Below are positions 24,259 to 34,141 of a stretch of 64,000 nt of DNA, piece after piece. The position numbers and the translations under genes were made by a program. A model generated the notes under the pieces. That model did no database searches. It saw only the letters and a list, made by a program, of their open reading frames with translations, and had not been told where the DNA came from. This stretch comes from Kribbella pratensis (GTDB taxonomy: Bacteria; Actinomycetota; Actinomycetes; Propionibacteriales; Kribbellaceae), in NCBI RefSeq assembly GCF_004366075.1, contig NZ_SODU01000003.1:1178001-1242000 (forward strand). Direction: 5' to 3'. Each line of letters starts with the position of its first letter. The stretch's first letter is position 1.

Positions 24259-26568
24259 TCAGTGGAAGCAGACCGTGGCGGCGTTGCCGTGGCGGTCGGT
24301 CGTGTCGACGACGATGCGCCAGCCGCGGCCACGGCGGGTGACCGTGACGCCGGCATCGGCCTTCGTCAGCAACAGGTCGGGCTTGTCCAGGTCGACGGTG
24401 ACCGAGGTGCGGGTCTGCGTCGGATCCGAGATCGCGACCGTTCCGCCGGCGACCACGATCGAGGCCGGGCCGTCCGCGGTGAGTTCGGCGACGGTGCCGG
24501 CAGTCCAGAAGTTGGCTGCCAGGACGTCGCGCAGCCGGACCGCGTGCGCCGTACTGTCTGCCTGTAGTTTCTGGACCGGGAGCTTGCCGGCGAACGACTT
24601 CGTCTCCGCGAGGGTTGCGGTCGGCAGCTGCACGTAGAAGTAGCCCTCTCCGACCGGCGCCGTACCGTGCGCGAACCACACCGTTTGGTAGGGCCGGGTC
24701 ACCGGGGTGTCCGTTCCGTACTTGAGGTTGATCTCCCGCCAGGTCGCGGTCCGGTTCTCGCGCAGCGTCTGCACCGGAGTGCGATCGGGGAACACGTAGC
24801 CGCCGGTTCCCTCGAGATGACACCAGCCCGGCGCGGCGGTGAAGGTCTCGGTGCCGGTGCGCAGTTTGCGGTTCTCGACGACCGTCTCGACCGTGCCGTC
24901 GCCGGTGATGTCCGACCCCAGGCACACCATCACGTCGTCGATCAGGAACCAGCTCTTCAACGCCCGCAGGTTCGTCCCGTACCCACGCAGATCCATGCCG
25001 TAGGCACCGATCGTCCGCCGTGGAACCGCTGCACCCCCGACCCAGTCGGCTTCGCTGGTACTGCGGAAACCGTAGGAGTCGGCCAGCCGCCGGGTGTCGA
25101 TCGTTGTCCCCGGCAACCGGTACGGATCGACTGTCGGCCAGTAGTCGCCCGAGTAGTGACCGAGGTCGTCGTCGTACAGCAGCACCATCCCGTCCGACAG
25201 GTGCCAGCCGTGCAGGTTCTCGGTCTGGATCGACTCGTAGTTGTAGATCCGCGACGAGTACGCGCTCAGTCCGATCGTGAACGACGGACGGTGGTGCGCG
25301 ACCTTGTCCATCCGGGGGTACTGCTTGTGCACGACGAGCGGACCGCGGGCCGTTGCCGACGACGAGAGGACGTTCCGGGCCGCCACCAGCGAGGCCGGAT
25401 CGGTCACCGTCAGGAAATCCCGGAAAGTATCTTCGGTGATCCACTGCTTGACCAGCGCGGTCAGTTGCGCGGCCCGTTCCGCCGGGGCGGCCGGGATCAG
25501 CCGCAGCGTGCCCTCGATGATCGTCTGCGTCGGCGCGTGGTTCTGCTTGCTGGGACGGGCGATCTCACGGCCGCAGACCGAACCCATCAGGTCACCGCGC
25601 ACCATCAGCGGATCGAAGGCGTCGTTGATCCAGCCGTAGATGTTCTCGAGCTCCGGATCGGTGACGGTCCACTCGGTCCCGCCGAGCAGGTAGAGCAGAG
25701 AGGAAAGCGTTCCGAGCAGTTCCTTGCCGTAGCCGCCGTTGTACGGATGCTTGTAGTGCTGCAGGAACGATCCGTCGCTGTAGAACCCCTCGCCGGTTCC
25801 GTCGATCCGGCCGGGCGCATCGTTGAAGGCGAGCACGCTGTTCGCGCCACTGCCCTCGACGTCACTGATCGCGTCGCGGACGCGGACGAGCGCCGCGGCG
25901 TCGCCGTCGAGGACAGCGCGGACTGCCACCACGGTGGCGATCCAGACCCGGTTGGCGCCGGTCGCGATCTGGCGGTCGGCGCGCCACAGGTTCGGGTCAG
26001 GCGTGTAGTAGTTGATGGCCTGCGTGTACGTCGTACGCACGTCCGCCGGAATCACGTCGTACAGCAGGACCAGCGTGTCCGCGAAGGCGGAGGCGCCGCC
26101 GATCTCCCAGTCGTAGTCGTTGTCGTACCGCGGCAGTGTGGGGCTGTAGCGGTTCGCGTGCATCCATTCGAGGGCGCCGCGGATATCGTCGGCAACGGAG
26201 ACGTTTCCTTGGTAGGCCGATCCGTTCGTGGCCCAGGCGACCGCGATCTGCTTGATCCGGCGGAAGTTCGAGGCGACGTGGTTGGAAAGCGTTGTACTCG
26301 CGAGATCCGGCCAGAGGGTGGTGCGGTTCGCCGAGCGGTCGAGGGTGGCGAGCGCGGACTGGGCCAGGCGGTCGACGCGGGCGATCGCGACGGCGAGATC
26401 CGGGTCGGCGGGGTCGACGGTCGGGCCGCCGGTGAGCAGCGTCTGCCAGCGGAGGCGGAGCTCGTCGGTGGACGTGGCAGCCCAGGTAGGTGTCGGGAGG
26501 GCGAGGAGTGCGGCCCCGCCGATCATTCCGCCGAGAACACTCCGGCGGCGGAGGGTGAGGTCAGGCAT
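24259..26568 (-). CDS. Family 8 polysaccharide lyase, Tat-exported
   Basis: A 769-residue lyase. Tat signal LRRRSVLGG at 6-14 leads to cleavage after about residue 31. The alpha/alpha toroid carries the family's catalytic Asn-His-Tyr set: N206 in ATGANRV, H271 in FLQHYK and Y280 in NGGYG, with the His-Tyr spacing of nine found in pneumococcal hyaluronate lyase. NDYDWEIGGA near 150-159 is also typical. The C-terminal half is the beta supersandwich. PL8 enzymes cut hyaluronan, chondroitin, xanthan or alginate by beta-elimination; which one cannot be told here. GAGAGGA precedes the ATG. It is likely the main extracellular depolymerase of the operon. Confidence 0.92.
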   Translation of the reverse strand: MPDLTLRRRSVLGGMIGGAALLALPTPTWAATSTDELRLRWQTLLTGGPTVDPADPDLAVAIARVDRLAQSALATLDRSANRTTLWPDLASTTLSNHVASNFRRIKQIAVAWATNGSAYQGNVSVADDIRGALEWMHANRYSPTLPRYDNDYDWEIGGASAFADTLVLLYDVIPADVRTTYTQAINYYTPDPNLWRADRQIATGANRVWIATVVAVRAVLDGDAAALVRVRDAISDVEGSGANSVLAFNDAPGRIDGTGEGFYSDGSFLQHYKHPYNGGYGKELLGTLSSLLYLLGGTEWTVTDPELENIYGWINDAFDPLMVRGDLMGSVCGREIARPSKQNHAPTQTIIEGTLRLIPAAPAERAAQLTALVKQWITEDTFRDFLTVTDPASLVAARNVLSSSATARGPLVVHKQYPRMDKVAHHRPSFTIGLSAYSSRIYNYESIQTENLHGWHLSDGMVLLYDDDLGHYSGDYWPTVDPYRLPGTTIDTRRLADSYGFRSTSEADWVGGAAVPRRTIGAYGMDLRGYGTNLRALKSWFLIDDVMVCLGSDITGDGTVETVVENRKLRTGTETFTAAPGWCHLEGTGGYVFPDRTPVQTLRENRTATWREINLKYGTDTPVTRPYQTVWFAHGTAPVGEGYFYVQLPTATLAETKSFAGKLPVQKLQADSTAHAVRLRDVLAANFWTAGTVAELTADGPASIVVAGGTVAISDPTQTRTSVTVDLDKPDLLLTKADAGVTVTRRGRGWRIVVDTTDRHGNAATVCFH

Positions 26569-26578
26569 GTGGGTCCTC

Positions 26579-27865
26579 TCAAAGAGCTAGGGCGATCGCC
26601 CTTGCGCCGGCTGAGTTGGGGTGTAGGCCGTCACCGCTGTTGAACTCGGGGCGGAGCCGGGCGGGATCCGCTGGGTCGCGGAGCGCGGCGTCGACGTCGA
26701 AGAGTCGGTCGAAGAGGCGTCCTTGCCGGAGTACGGCGTCGACGTGGTTACGGACCTGGTCGAGTGCGTCGGTATAGCGGATCCAGCCCTTGAACGGGCC
26801 GATGGTCGCGCCGATCACCTCGAGGTCGTGGTCGTGCGCGCGGCGTACCAACTGCTCGTAGGCCTGGAGGATCCGGGCCGGGTCGGTCTGGCTGGGCGGT
26901 TGCTGGATGTCGTTGATGCCCAGGAACATCACCAGCGTCGCGACGTTCGGCAGGCCGAGTACGTCGCGATCGAACCGGGACTGACCGCCGGGTCCGAAGC
27001 GGGCGTCGTCGAGCAGAACACGGTTTCCGCTGATCCCGAGGTTGGCGATCGCGGGGCGCCGGCGGAAGCGCGCGGCGTACTGGTCGGGCCAGCGGAGGTT
27101 GGCATTGTCCGGTGTGCCGACGCCCTCGGTGATCGAGTCGCCGAGGACCGCGACCACCTGACGTCCGGCCGCCGGTACATCGACGCCAGTGAGCAGGAAC
27201 ACCGAGTTCGTGGCGCGATCCCCGATGGAGCCGGTCGCATGCACGTTCCGGTGGAAGCTCAGCGGACCGGTCGGACCGGGCAGGTACATGCTCACCACCA
27301 GATCCCCGCCATCCGGCAGGACCAGAGCGACCGGATCGCTCACCACGGTCGCCCCTGCGGCCAGCACTACGTCCTTCTCGCCGCCGAACAACACCGGCTC
27401 GGCATTAGCCGTCACCGGCCCCACGACGACAGGCCCAGAACCAAACGGATTCGCAAACCGCAACCGAACCGCAGGACCGGCGCCGGCCACACCACCAACC
27501 GCCGGAACACCCTCGCCCGCCTGAGACGTGGTGCCGGCGGAGAGCCGGAGTTTGTATCGGAGGGTGGTATCGGTGAAGCCGCTCGTTGCATCGGCGTCCG
27601 CGGCGGTGGGAGCGGTCTGCGCAGTCGCCCAACTCGCAGCCCACCGGCGTTCGCGCGAGTTCGTGGGCGCCGGGGTGCCGGCGATGGCTGCAGCGGCCGA
27701 CGTTGCGCCTACCGCAGTGCCAAGGATCCCGACCGCCCCGCCGCCGAGGACTCTGCGACGCGACACACCGCCGTCTGCGCTGCCTGCGCCTGGGCGGCGC
27801 GCAACACCGCCCACGGAGGGACGCCCATCCGATGGGTCGCCCGTTCGGTCGGTGGGCCTACTCAT
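26579..27865 (-). CDS. SGNH/GDSL-type esterase, Tat-exported
   Basis: A 428-residue secreted hydrolase. The Tat motif SRRRVLGG lies at 35-42 after a long polar start. Residues 75-225 look like a beta-sandwich accessory domain. The catalytic GDSITEG has Ser244, the oxyanion Asn lies in LGINDIQQP and the Asp-His pair in SGDGLHPNS near the end. Such proteins remove acetyl groups from polysaccharides, so it may deacetylate the polymer outside before or during lyase action. The ATG at 27865 overlaps the stop of the beta-helix gene by one base (TGATG). Confidence 0.9.
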   Translation of the reverse strand: MSRPTDRTGDPSDGRPSVGGVARRPGAGSADGGVSRRRVLGGGAVGILGTAVGATSAAAAIAGTPAPTNSRERRWAASWATAQTAPTAADADATSGFTDTTLRYKLRLSAGTTSQAGEGVPAVGGVAGAGPAVRLRFANPFGSGPVVVGPVTANAEPVLFGGEKDVVLAAGATVVSDPVALVLPDGGDLVVSMYLPGPTGPLSFHRNVHATGSIGDRATNSVFLLTGVDVPAAGRQVVAVLGDSITEGVGTPDNANLRWPDQYAARFRRRPAIANLGISGNRVLLDDARFGPGGQSRFDRDVLGLPNVATLVMFLGINDIQQPPSQTDPARILQAYEQLVRRAHDHDLEVIGATIGPFKGWIRYTDALDQVRNHVDAVLRQGRLFDRLFDVDAALRDPADPARLRPEFNSGDGLHPNSAGARAIALAL

Positions 27866-28917
27866 CAGCAGGCCGCCGTGGGGGTGAAGTTGGCGGCGTA
27901 GGTGCCGACGGAATCTCCGCCGGTGTTTCCTGACATGGTGTTTCCGCAGACCTGCCCCTGCGGCGTCCGCATGAACTTCACGCCGCCCGACGCGTTGTTC
28001 GTGATCGTGTTTCCGTAGACGTGGTTGTCGACGCCATCGGTTTCCGTGTCGCCGCCGAGGCGGACGCCGGCGCCGGTGTTGTCGTGGATCGTGTTGTAGC
28101 GGAACGTGTTTCCGTTGCCGCGGGCGTCCAGTCCGCCCGAGCTCGAGTCCTTCTGCTGACTGCAGTCGTTGTGCTCGATCACGTTCGCGGTGGAGTTCTC
28201 CTTCACGTCGACACATTCGTTGCCGTACGTCGCGATTGTGTTGTCATGGATGTGGTTGTTCCGGCTGCGATCGGCCTGGGCGTCCGGTGCGCCGTTCTGA
28301 CCCTGCTGCTCCGGCGCGGTGCCGAGGTAGATCCCCTCGCCGTTCTTCCCGCCGTCGTTGAACTTGAAGTCGTACACCCCGCACGGGCCGACGGTGTTGT
28401 CGTGGACGTCGGCGTTCGTGATCAGGTACCGCAGCCGCAGGCACTCGCCGCCCGCGTTCTTCAACCGCATGTTCCGGATCGTCAGCGTGCCCACGCCGTC
28501 ACCAGGCGACGTGCTCATCACGTACACGAGCTTGTCCCGGTACCCGTCCTTGCTGGACGACGACCCGAACAGCCCGTCGATCGTGAACCCGTCCAGCGTG
28601 ACGCTGTCGTGCTGGATCTGGAAGATGCGCGAGTTTCCGGCGCCTTTCACGACCGCGGTCGACGGGCCGGTGATCGTGACGCCGGACCTGATCGTCACCG
28701 CGTCCTGGAGATAGGTGCCGGAGGCAAGATGTACGGTCGCTCCGCGGGGCGCGGTATCAAGCGCTTTCTGGATGGTCGCGAACGGCGTACCGGTCGACGT
28801 ACCGGAGTTCGCGTCGCTGCCGGTGGTGGCGACGTAGTAGTCGGTCGCCGCGTGCGCGGGGACCGCGGGCAGCGCCAGCGCGGCGCCGAGAAGCAGGATC
28901 GGGACAGCTCGGGACAT
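27865..28917 (-). CDS. Secreted right-handed parallel beta-helix protein
   Basis: A 350-residue protein with a Sec signal ending AHAATDYYV. The body has the DUF1565-like start (YYVATTGSDANSGTSTGTPF) and then repeated short turns such as HDNTVGP, HDNTIAT, YNTIHDNTG and YGNTITNN, the asparagine ladders of a right-handed beta-helix. This fold includes pectate lyases, mannuronan epimerases and polysaccharide deacetylases; no family-defining catalytic triad is evident to me. In this operon it is probably a second lyase, an epimerase or a binding protein for the same polymer. Confidence 0.85.
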   Translation of the reverse strand: MSRAVPILLLGAALALPAVPAHAATDYYVATTGSDANSGTSTGTPFATIQKALDTAPRGATVHLASGTYLQDAVTIRSGVTITGPSTAVVKGAGNSRIFQIQHDSVTLDGFTIDGLFGSSSSKDGYRDKLVYVMSTSPGDGVGTLTIRNMRLKNAGGECLRLRYLITNADVHDNTVGPCGVYDFKFNDGGKNGEGIYLGTAPEQQGQNGAPDAQADRSRNNHIHDNTIATYGNECVDVKENSTANVIEHNDCSQQKDSSSGGLDARGNGNTFRYNTIHDNTGAGVRLGGDTETDGVDNHVYGNTITNNASGGVKFMRTPQGQVCGNTMSGNTGGDSVGTYAANFTPTAAC

Positions 28918-28964
28918 GGTGGTCCTCCTGGTTGGGCGGTTTGCTGCCTATGAGTGCTGTCTGG

Positions 28965-29618
28965 CTAGGAGTGGTCGGCGACGAGCAGGCCGACCAGAAC
29001 CGGAACTGTGGTGCCGAGGAGCAGGGGACCTGCTGGTACGACGAGCGAGAAGACAGGCGCGGCGACGGCGGCACCGAGGAGTGCGGTGCCGCGCGGTACG
29101 GAGGTGAAGGCGAGCCGGAACGCCGTACGGCGCCAGTCGGCGGATGATCCGGATGGGTCGCGGCCCGCGGCGACGGCGAGCGCGAGGTGGTAGGTGACCG
29201 CGGCGGCGATCAGACCGACGTGGATCATGAACAGCGTCAGGACGAGCGGCCCCGATCGGCCGGACAGGAACGATAGGTTGCTGGCGGCAATCACTGCGGC
29301 GATCGTCATCAGGACGGAGTGCGGGAGCAGCGGACGCCAGTACTTGCGCCAGCCGACGAACACGCCGGTGAAACACCGCGCGTCACCGTCGGTCCGCCAC
29401 CGGTTGAGCGCGAACCCAACCGCAGCCAACGCCGGCAACCACGTCACGATCCCCAAACACAACACCGTGAACGCCGCCCCCGCCGCCGCCGGATTGGCAA
29501 CCCACCCCAACCACTCCAACGCCCGCCGACCGACCCCACCCCCTCCCCGCCGACCCACACCCGCGGCGGCTCCCTGGGCTGTGGTGCGGGGTGGGTGCTG
29601 GGCGGCGGGGCGGGTCAT
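28965..29618 (-). CDS. YesL-like (DUF624) membrane protein
   Basis: A 217-residue protein with four to five hydrophobic helices and the family's ALNRWRTDGDARCFTGVFVGW stretch near residue 70. In Bacillus, yesL lies in the rhamnogalacturonan utilisation operon beside sugar importer genes, and DUF624 proteins generally travel with such importers. The role is unknown. The ATG overlaps the heparinase-like gene's stop as ATGA. The GC-rich beginning, with long Gly/Arg/Pro runs, is unusual and may mean the true start is further in. Confidence 0.75.
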   Translation of the reverse strand: MTRPAAQHPPRTTAQGAAAGVGRRGGGGVGRRALEWLGWVANPAAAGAAFTVLCLGIVTWLPALAAVGFALNRWRTDGDARCFTGVFVGWRKYWRPLLPHSVLMTIAAVIAASNLSFLSGRSGPLVLTLFMIHVGLIAAAVTYHLALAVAAGRDPSGSSADWRRTAFRLAFTSVPRGTALLGAAVAAPVFSLVVPAGPLLLGTTVPVLVGLLVADHS

Positions 29619-31594
29619 AGGGTGACCGTCCTGTCTGCGGTGCGGATGATGGCGCGGACCGCCACGCCATCACGATCGGCGTGCCGCAGGTGGCCGCCCG
29701 CTCCGACGGCCGCATCGGCGGCAATTGTGATGGCCTGGGCGTCCAGTGCTCCCTCGTCGTCGGCGAGCAGGACGGTCTCGTCGTCGAAGGCGATGCCGAA
29801 GCCGTGGCTGAGGTCGAGCCGGCGAGCGGTCGGCGGGGTCGGGTGGAGGGCGGACGTTGGCTCGATCGTGGTGAGGAGAGTGGCGGTCGTCGACTGACGG
29901 GCGGTGGCGCGGAGCGTGTGCATCGTGCGGGTCAGGCGAAGGCTGGGAGTGCTGGACGTCGGGTTGGCCTCGACGTCCGTCACCGCAGACTCGACGGTCA
30001 GCGGCGTGTGGAATCGGACCCACGCCTGCGCGGACCCGGATCGCAGCGCGATCTCGTCGGCGTACTCGATCGGCCAGTCGGCGTGCAGCAGGAGAGTCCA
30101 GTCACGCGGGGAGTCGGCCGCACAGCGATCCAGCAGTACGAGCCGTCCCGCCGGGGTGAAGACCAGCGTCCGATCGAGCCGCGTGATGCCCAGTTCGGGC
30201 GGGTACATCGCAGCGATCTGCGCGGTGGCATGCGCCATCCCGTCGACCGCGTATACGTCGACCATCCGCGCCTGACGTTCGTACGGGATCCCCTTGTAGA
30301 CGTGATACCTGTCCTCGTCGGCGTACCCGAGGCCGTCGACCAGGATCAGGTTGTGGTCGCCCGCCCGCTTGCGGTTGCTGTATCCCTCGTCCACGGCCAG
30401 GAACGCGCCCCGCGACGTCAGCACGAACGATCCCGAGTCGGGATGATGATGCCCGGCGCTCAACGTGTCCCATCCGCGCTCGCGGTCCAGCCGGTGGGAC
30501 ATCTCCCAGGCTTGGTGACCGCCGCCCGGCGCCGCCTTGAACGACACCATCGTTGCCTCGTCGTCCCATCCGGTCCGCGCCGTGACGAGGCCGAGGTCCG
30601 GAAAGTACGCGGAAAGCGGCGCGGTCTTCGCGGGATCGACCGGCGGCAGCGAGTCGTCGTACCAGAGCAGCTCGAGGTACGCCTCCGGCATGACGCCCGG
30701 CTTCACGCCGCTCGCGTACGCCTCCCGCCAGAAGAAGCGTTCGGACACGAGATCCGCCAGCCACTGCGCCTCACCGATCCGGTACGCGGACGCCAGTTTC
30801 CGGTACAGCGCAACACTGTGTCCGCTCCGCCGGTCGTGACAGTCGCCGTGATCGATGTTTTCCTCGAACCCGGGCGCGCACTGCTGCAACCGGTAGGAAA
30901 ACGTGTTCGCCAGGAACCGGCAGCGCTCCCACCAGTCGAGTCCTTCCTGGTCCTGCAGCAGATCGAGGTACGTCGCCAGCCACGGAACGCCGTACCGCCA
31001 GTAGACGACGCCCTCCATGTCCGACCCGTCCGCCGGCAGCAACTCGATGACTGTCTCGAAGTTCCGCCGGGCGCGTTCGGTCCACTCGGTGCGACCCAGC
31101 GCGTACCCGGCAGCAGCGAGCCCGGTGTAACAGATCCAGTTGTGGTTCTGCCAGTACGACGAACTCCACCACGAGCCCTCGGACTCGACGGCGAACTCGT
31201 ACAACCGCGAACCCTGCAACTCCAGTTTGGCGCGCAACTCGTCGGCCAACTCGAAGTCGTCGCCGAGCCAGGTGGAGGCGAGGGACAAGCCATGGAGCAA
31301 CCACCCCGCGTCGAGATCGTGGTCCGGCAGGTGCGCCTTGCCCCAATGGGGGAAACCGATTGCGGCCGAGATCCAGCGGGCTGCCTCAGACCGGTAGCCC
31401 TCGTTGCCGGTCAGCCGGTAGGCGAGCGCGAGGTTCGCGGCGGCCGGGCCGAAGTAGGTGATGCTCGCGGACGGGTGCTCGGTCGGCGGGGTCTGCGTTC
31501 GGTACCAGTCGCACTGCTCCCGCAACCGCCGCCACTGCGCGGCATACCGCCCGTCGAGCCCGTCACGCACCTCCGCGATCCGATCGTCGAACAT
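29615..31594 (-). CDS. Heparinase II/III-like protein (second)
   Basis: A 659-residue polysaccharide lyase-like protein without signal peptide. The N-terminal half is an (alpha/alpha) toroid (YWQNHNWICYTGLAAAGYAL near residue 150). The C-terminal half is the heparinase II/III-like beta domain, including AGHHHPDSGSFVLTSRG and GDHNLILVDGLGY. I prefer the ATG at 31594, set five bases after GGAGGG, over the GTG at 31597. It should act inside the cell on imported unsaturated oligosaccharides or alditol-like ends, as exolytic lyases of families 15 and 17 do. Confidence 0.85.
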   Translation of the reverse strand: MFDDRIAEVRDGLDGRYAAQWRRLREQCDWYRTQTPPTEHPSASITYFGPAAANLALAYRLTGNEGYRSEAARWISAAIGFPHWGKAHLPDHDLDAGWLLHGLSLASTWLGDDFELADELRAKLELQGSRLYEFAVESEGSWWSSSYWQNHNWICYTGLAAAGYALGRTEWTERARRNFETVIELLPADGSDMEGVVYWRYGVPWLATYLDLLQDQEGLDWWERCRFLANTFSYRLQQCAPGFEENIDHGDCHDRRSGHSVALYRKLASAYRIGEAQWLADLVSERFFWREAYASGVKPGVMPEAYLELLWYDDSLPPVDPAKTAPLSAYFPDLGLVTARTGWDDEATMVSFKAAPGGGHQAWEMSHRLDRERGWDTLSAGHHHPDSGSFVLTSRGAFLAVDEGYSNRKRAGDHNLILVDGLGYADEDRYHVYKGIPYERQARMVDVYAVDGMAHATAQIAAMYPPELGITRLDRTLVFTPAGRLVLLDRCAADSPRDWTLLLHADWPIEYADEIALRSGSAQAWVRFHTPLTVESAVTDVEANPTSSTPSLRLTRTMHTLRATARQSTTATLLTTIEPTSALHPTPPTARRLDLSHGFGIAFDDETVLLADDEGALDAQAITIAADAAVGAGGHLRHADRDGVAVRAIIRTADRTVTL

Positions 31595-33354
31595 CACAGC
31601 CCTCCGATCGGATGCTCATGCCCGTCGACGGCGAGCACGTCCCCGAGCAGCCGCACGTCCACAGGCTCGGTCGAGTAGACAGAGCAGTACGTCGCGTCCG
31701 CACCGACCACCGTCCAGTCGACCCACGTCCGCACCCGCTGCGGATCATCAGCCGGCCCAGGCCCCGGCCGAACCACCGGCACAGCGCCACCCAGTACGAC
31801 GTCGCCCGCCGCAGCGTCAACGGGAACACCGCCGACGTGGTATCCGTACAGCGTCTCGTCGCCGACCCAAGTTGTCCGGATCGCGTCCGGTCCAACCTCC
31901 ACGGTCAGCTCGACATCGGGCCGGAACTGCAGGACGATCTCGCGCTCGCGATCCGCTGTCACCCGGACGACATCCACCAGGTAGTTGTCTCCAGCAATCA
32001 ACTTCCGCATCGCACGTACACCGTCGTACCAACCGTCGATCGTGGCCGTCACCGAGTCCTCGACGTGCGTCAACTCGCCCGTTGCCTCGGCGGGTTCGAG
32101 GTTGTCGATGCGGATCGTCGGATGCGCGGCGACGGACTTGTAGTGGGCGCGCCATTGGGCATGCCCGTACGGGACCTGACCGGGATCGGGTTGCCACGGC
32201 GTAGTCGCGCCGTACAGGTAGAGCGCGAGCTTGTCGTGGTGCCCGTGAGAGCCACCGTGCGGCCCGTGGTCGAGGATCGCGTGAATCCCGGGCACGCGAA
32301 TCACCAGATAGGACGAGCTCAGGTGTGTGCCCTGGAACGAGGTTGGCTCCGCGGCGCGAGGCGGGCCGCCGAACCATCCGGTGAGCTTGTCCTCCAGGCC
32401 GTCGTACTCCGAGCCGACCTCTGCCAGAGCCCGAGCAGCGACGGCGTCCAGAGCATGAGCTGTTGTGAACTGACGGGCCAGCGCGACGATCTCCAGCCAC
32501 TCAAGTGCCAGCGGGACCCGCAGATATGGGCCGTCGTGGAGTGCCGGGAGAATGCCTCCATCGGTGGCGATCGAGGCGAGGGCCGTGATCATCTTCTCCA
32601 GGCGGTCGGGCACCAGCGACGGGTCGAAGCCACGCAGGCTCAGCAGATAAGCGCGCAGTACGAAGCCGTGGTAGTACGTGCTGGCCTCCCACTCCCAGCC
32701 GTCCGCGCCGGTCGCCACATCCAAGTGCGCGAACTGCCCATGCTCGCCGGTCAGCCACTGCTTCTCCCCGGACCACACCTCACCGCGAACGGCCGCGGCC
32801 GCCTGGCTTGCCGTCGTACCGAGCGCGTTGAACCACGCCGTGTAGTTGGACGAGAATTTGTCCTGGGCAACCATCGCCTCACGCGCCCGGTGCGCCCCTG
32901 CAACCATGTCATCGAGCATCGGCAACGTCTCACGCAGTTCGGCCCGCCCAGCCAGGTTCAGGATCGAGTGTGCGATCGGCACACCCCACACCGCATCGGT
33001 GAGCGCTTGATGAAAGAGCCGCCCGCGCTGCATCCACCCTTGCGCCTGCTCGTGCTCCCCCGCCTTCGTGAGGTCCGAATACAACCGCGCGTACGACGCG
33101 AGCAGCTCAGCCCCACCGCCGTCGTACGAGAGCAAGCGGATCCGCCGCGCCCAGAAGTGATGTGCCAGCACGGTCCACGCGCCGCGCACCGCGGGCGTGT
33201 CGACCCGGCAACCGTAGGAACACGGCACCCCACCGGCCGGAAAGTTTCCGGAATCGAATCCGACGTGCGCCAACTCGAGGCCATGGGCCGGGCACACGTA
33301 CTCGTGCCACCAGCCACCGCGTTCCGTCGGCGGATTTCCGTTCAGCGCGGCCAC
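31594..33354 (-). CDS. Heparinase II/III-like protein (first)
   Basis: A 586-residue relative of the next gene's product. The N-terminus has a cysteine- and histidine-containing segment (CPAHGLELAHVGF, then CSYGCRVD) that may bind a metal. The toroid includes KFSSNYTAWFNALG and EWEASTYYHGFVLRAYL; the beta domain carries HGPHGGSHGHHDKLALYLYG, the family's conserved histidine cluster. No signal peptide. The GTG at 33354 lies 13 bases inside the SDR gene and has only a weak ribosome binding site, so coupling is likely. Two paralogues in series suggest attack on different linkages or chain lengths. Confidence 0.85.
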   Translation of the reverse strand: MAALNGNPPTERGGWWHEYVCPAHGLELAHVGFDSGNFPAGGVPCSYGCRVDTPAVRGAWTVLAHHFWARRIRLLSYDGGGAELLASYARLYSDLTKAGEHEQAQGWMQRGRLFHQALTDAVWGVPIAHSILNLAGRAELRETLPMLDDMVAGAHRAREAMVAQDKFSSNYTAWFNALGTTASQAAAAVRGEVWSGEKQWLTGEHGQFAHLDVATGADGWEWEASTYYHGFVLRAYLLSLRGFDPSLVPDRLEKMITALASIATDGGILPALHDGPYLRVPLALEWLEIVALARQFTTAHALDAVAARALAEVGSEYDGLEDKLTGWFGGPPRAAEPTSFQGTHLSSSYLVIRVPGIHAILDHGPHGGSHGHHDKLALYLYGATTPWQPDPGQVPYGHAQWRAHYKSVAAHPTIRIDNLEPAEATGELTHVEDSVTATIDGWYDGVRAMRKLIAGDNYLVDVVRVTADREREIVLQFRPDVELTVEVGPDAIRTTWVGDETLYGYHVGGVPVDAAAGDVVLGGAVPVVRPGPGPADDPQRVRTWVDWTVVGADATYCSVYSTEPVDVRLLGDVLAVDGHEHPIGGL

Positions 33355-34106
33355 GTGCCACCGTCGATGTCGATGGTGATCCCGGTCAGGTACCCGGACG
33401 CCGGCAACGCCAGGAACCGTACCGCGTTCGCCACGTCCTCGACCTGCCCGGCGCGGCCGATCGGCGTGCCCGCGACCATGTTCGCCTGCGCCGCCTCGGT
33501 GGAAAACGTTTGATGGAACGCCGTCTCGGCGATGTACCCCGGCGCGACCGCGTTGACCGTGATCCCCTGCGGCCCGAGCTCCTTCGCCAGGCCCTTGGTG
33601 AACCCGCGGATCCCGGCCTTCGCCGCCGCATAGATGACCGACCCGGGACCGCCGCCGTTGTGCGCGGCGAGCGAGGCCATCGTGATGATCCGCGGGTTCG
33701 CCGACTGCGCGAGGTGCGGAATCGCGGCCCGGGTGGTCCGGAACGTCGCGCCCAGGTTCACGTCCACGACCTGCTGGAAGTGCTCGTCGGTCATGTCCTC
33801 CACCTTGACCCGCCCGATCAGGTGACCGGCGTTGCAGACCAGGACGTCGAGACCGCCGAGGAAACCGGCCGTTTCGTCGAGCAGCCGGTCGACGTCCGCC
33901 GTGCTCGTCACGTCGGCGCCGACCGCGATCGCTTTCCGGCCGAGCTCCTCGATGTCGGAAACGGTCTGCGCGGCCGCATCGGCGGACTTTCCGTAATGCA
34001 CCACCACGTCCGCGCCGGCCGCCGCCAGGCCGAGCGCGATCCCGCGGCCGATGCCGTGCCCGGCACCGGTCACCAGCGCGCGCGTCCCCTGCAGTTCCCC
34101 GGTCAT
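33342..34106 (-). CDS. SDR family oxidoreductase, possible uronate reductase
   Basis: A 254-residue classical short-chain dehydrogenase. The cofactor motif is TGAGHGIG, the NAG motif is VCNAGH, the catalytic Ser is probably in TMASLAA and the Tyr-Lys pair is in YAAAKAG. The PG motif and the DIDGGTW end are also standard. Cytoplasmic. In operons for eliminative breakdown of uronic-acid polymers an SDR of this kind (KduD or DehR type) reduces the keto-uronate to 2-keto-3-deoxygluconate; that role is inferred from position only. Confidence 0.9.
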   Translation of the reverse strand: MTGELQGTRALVTGAGHGIGRGIALGLAAAGADVVVHYGKSADAAAQTVSDIEELGRKAIAVGADVTSTADVDRLLDETAGFLGGLDVLVCNAGHLIGRVKVEDMTDEHFQQVVDVNLGATFRTTRAAIPHLAQSANPRIITMASLAAHNGGGPGSVIYAAAKAGIRGFTKGLAKELGPQGITVNAVAPGYIAETAFHQTFSTEAAQANMVAGTPIGRAGQVEDVANAVRFLALPASGYLTGITIDIDGGTWPR

Positions 34107-34141
34107 AGAAAACAGTCCTTTCAGTCAGTATCAGCTGAGTG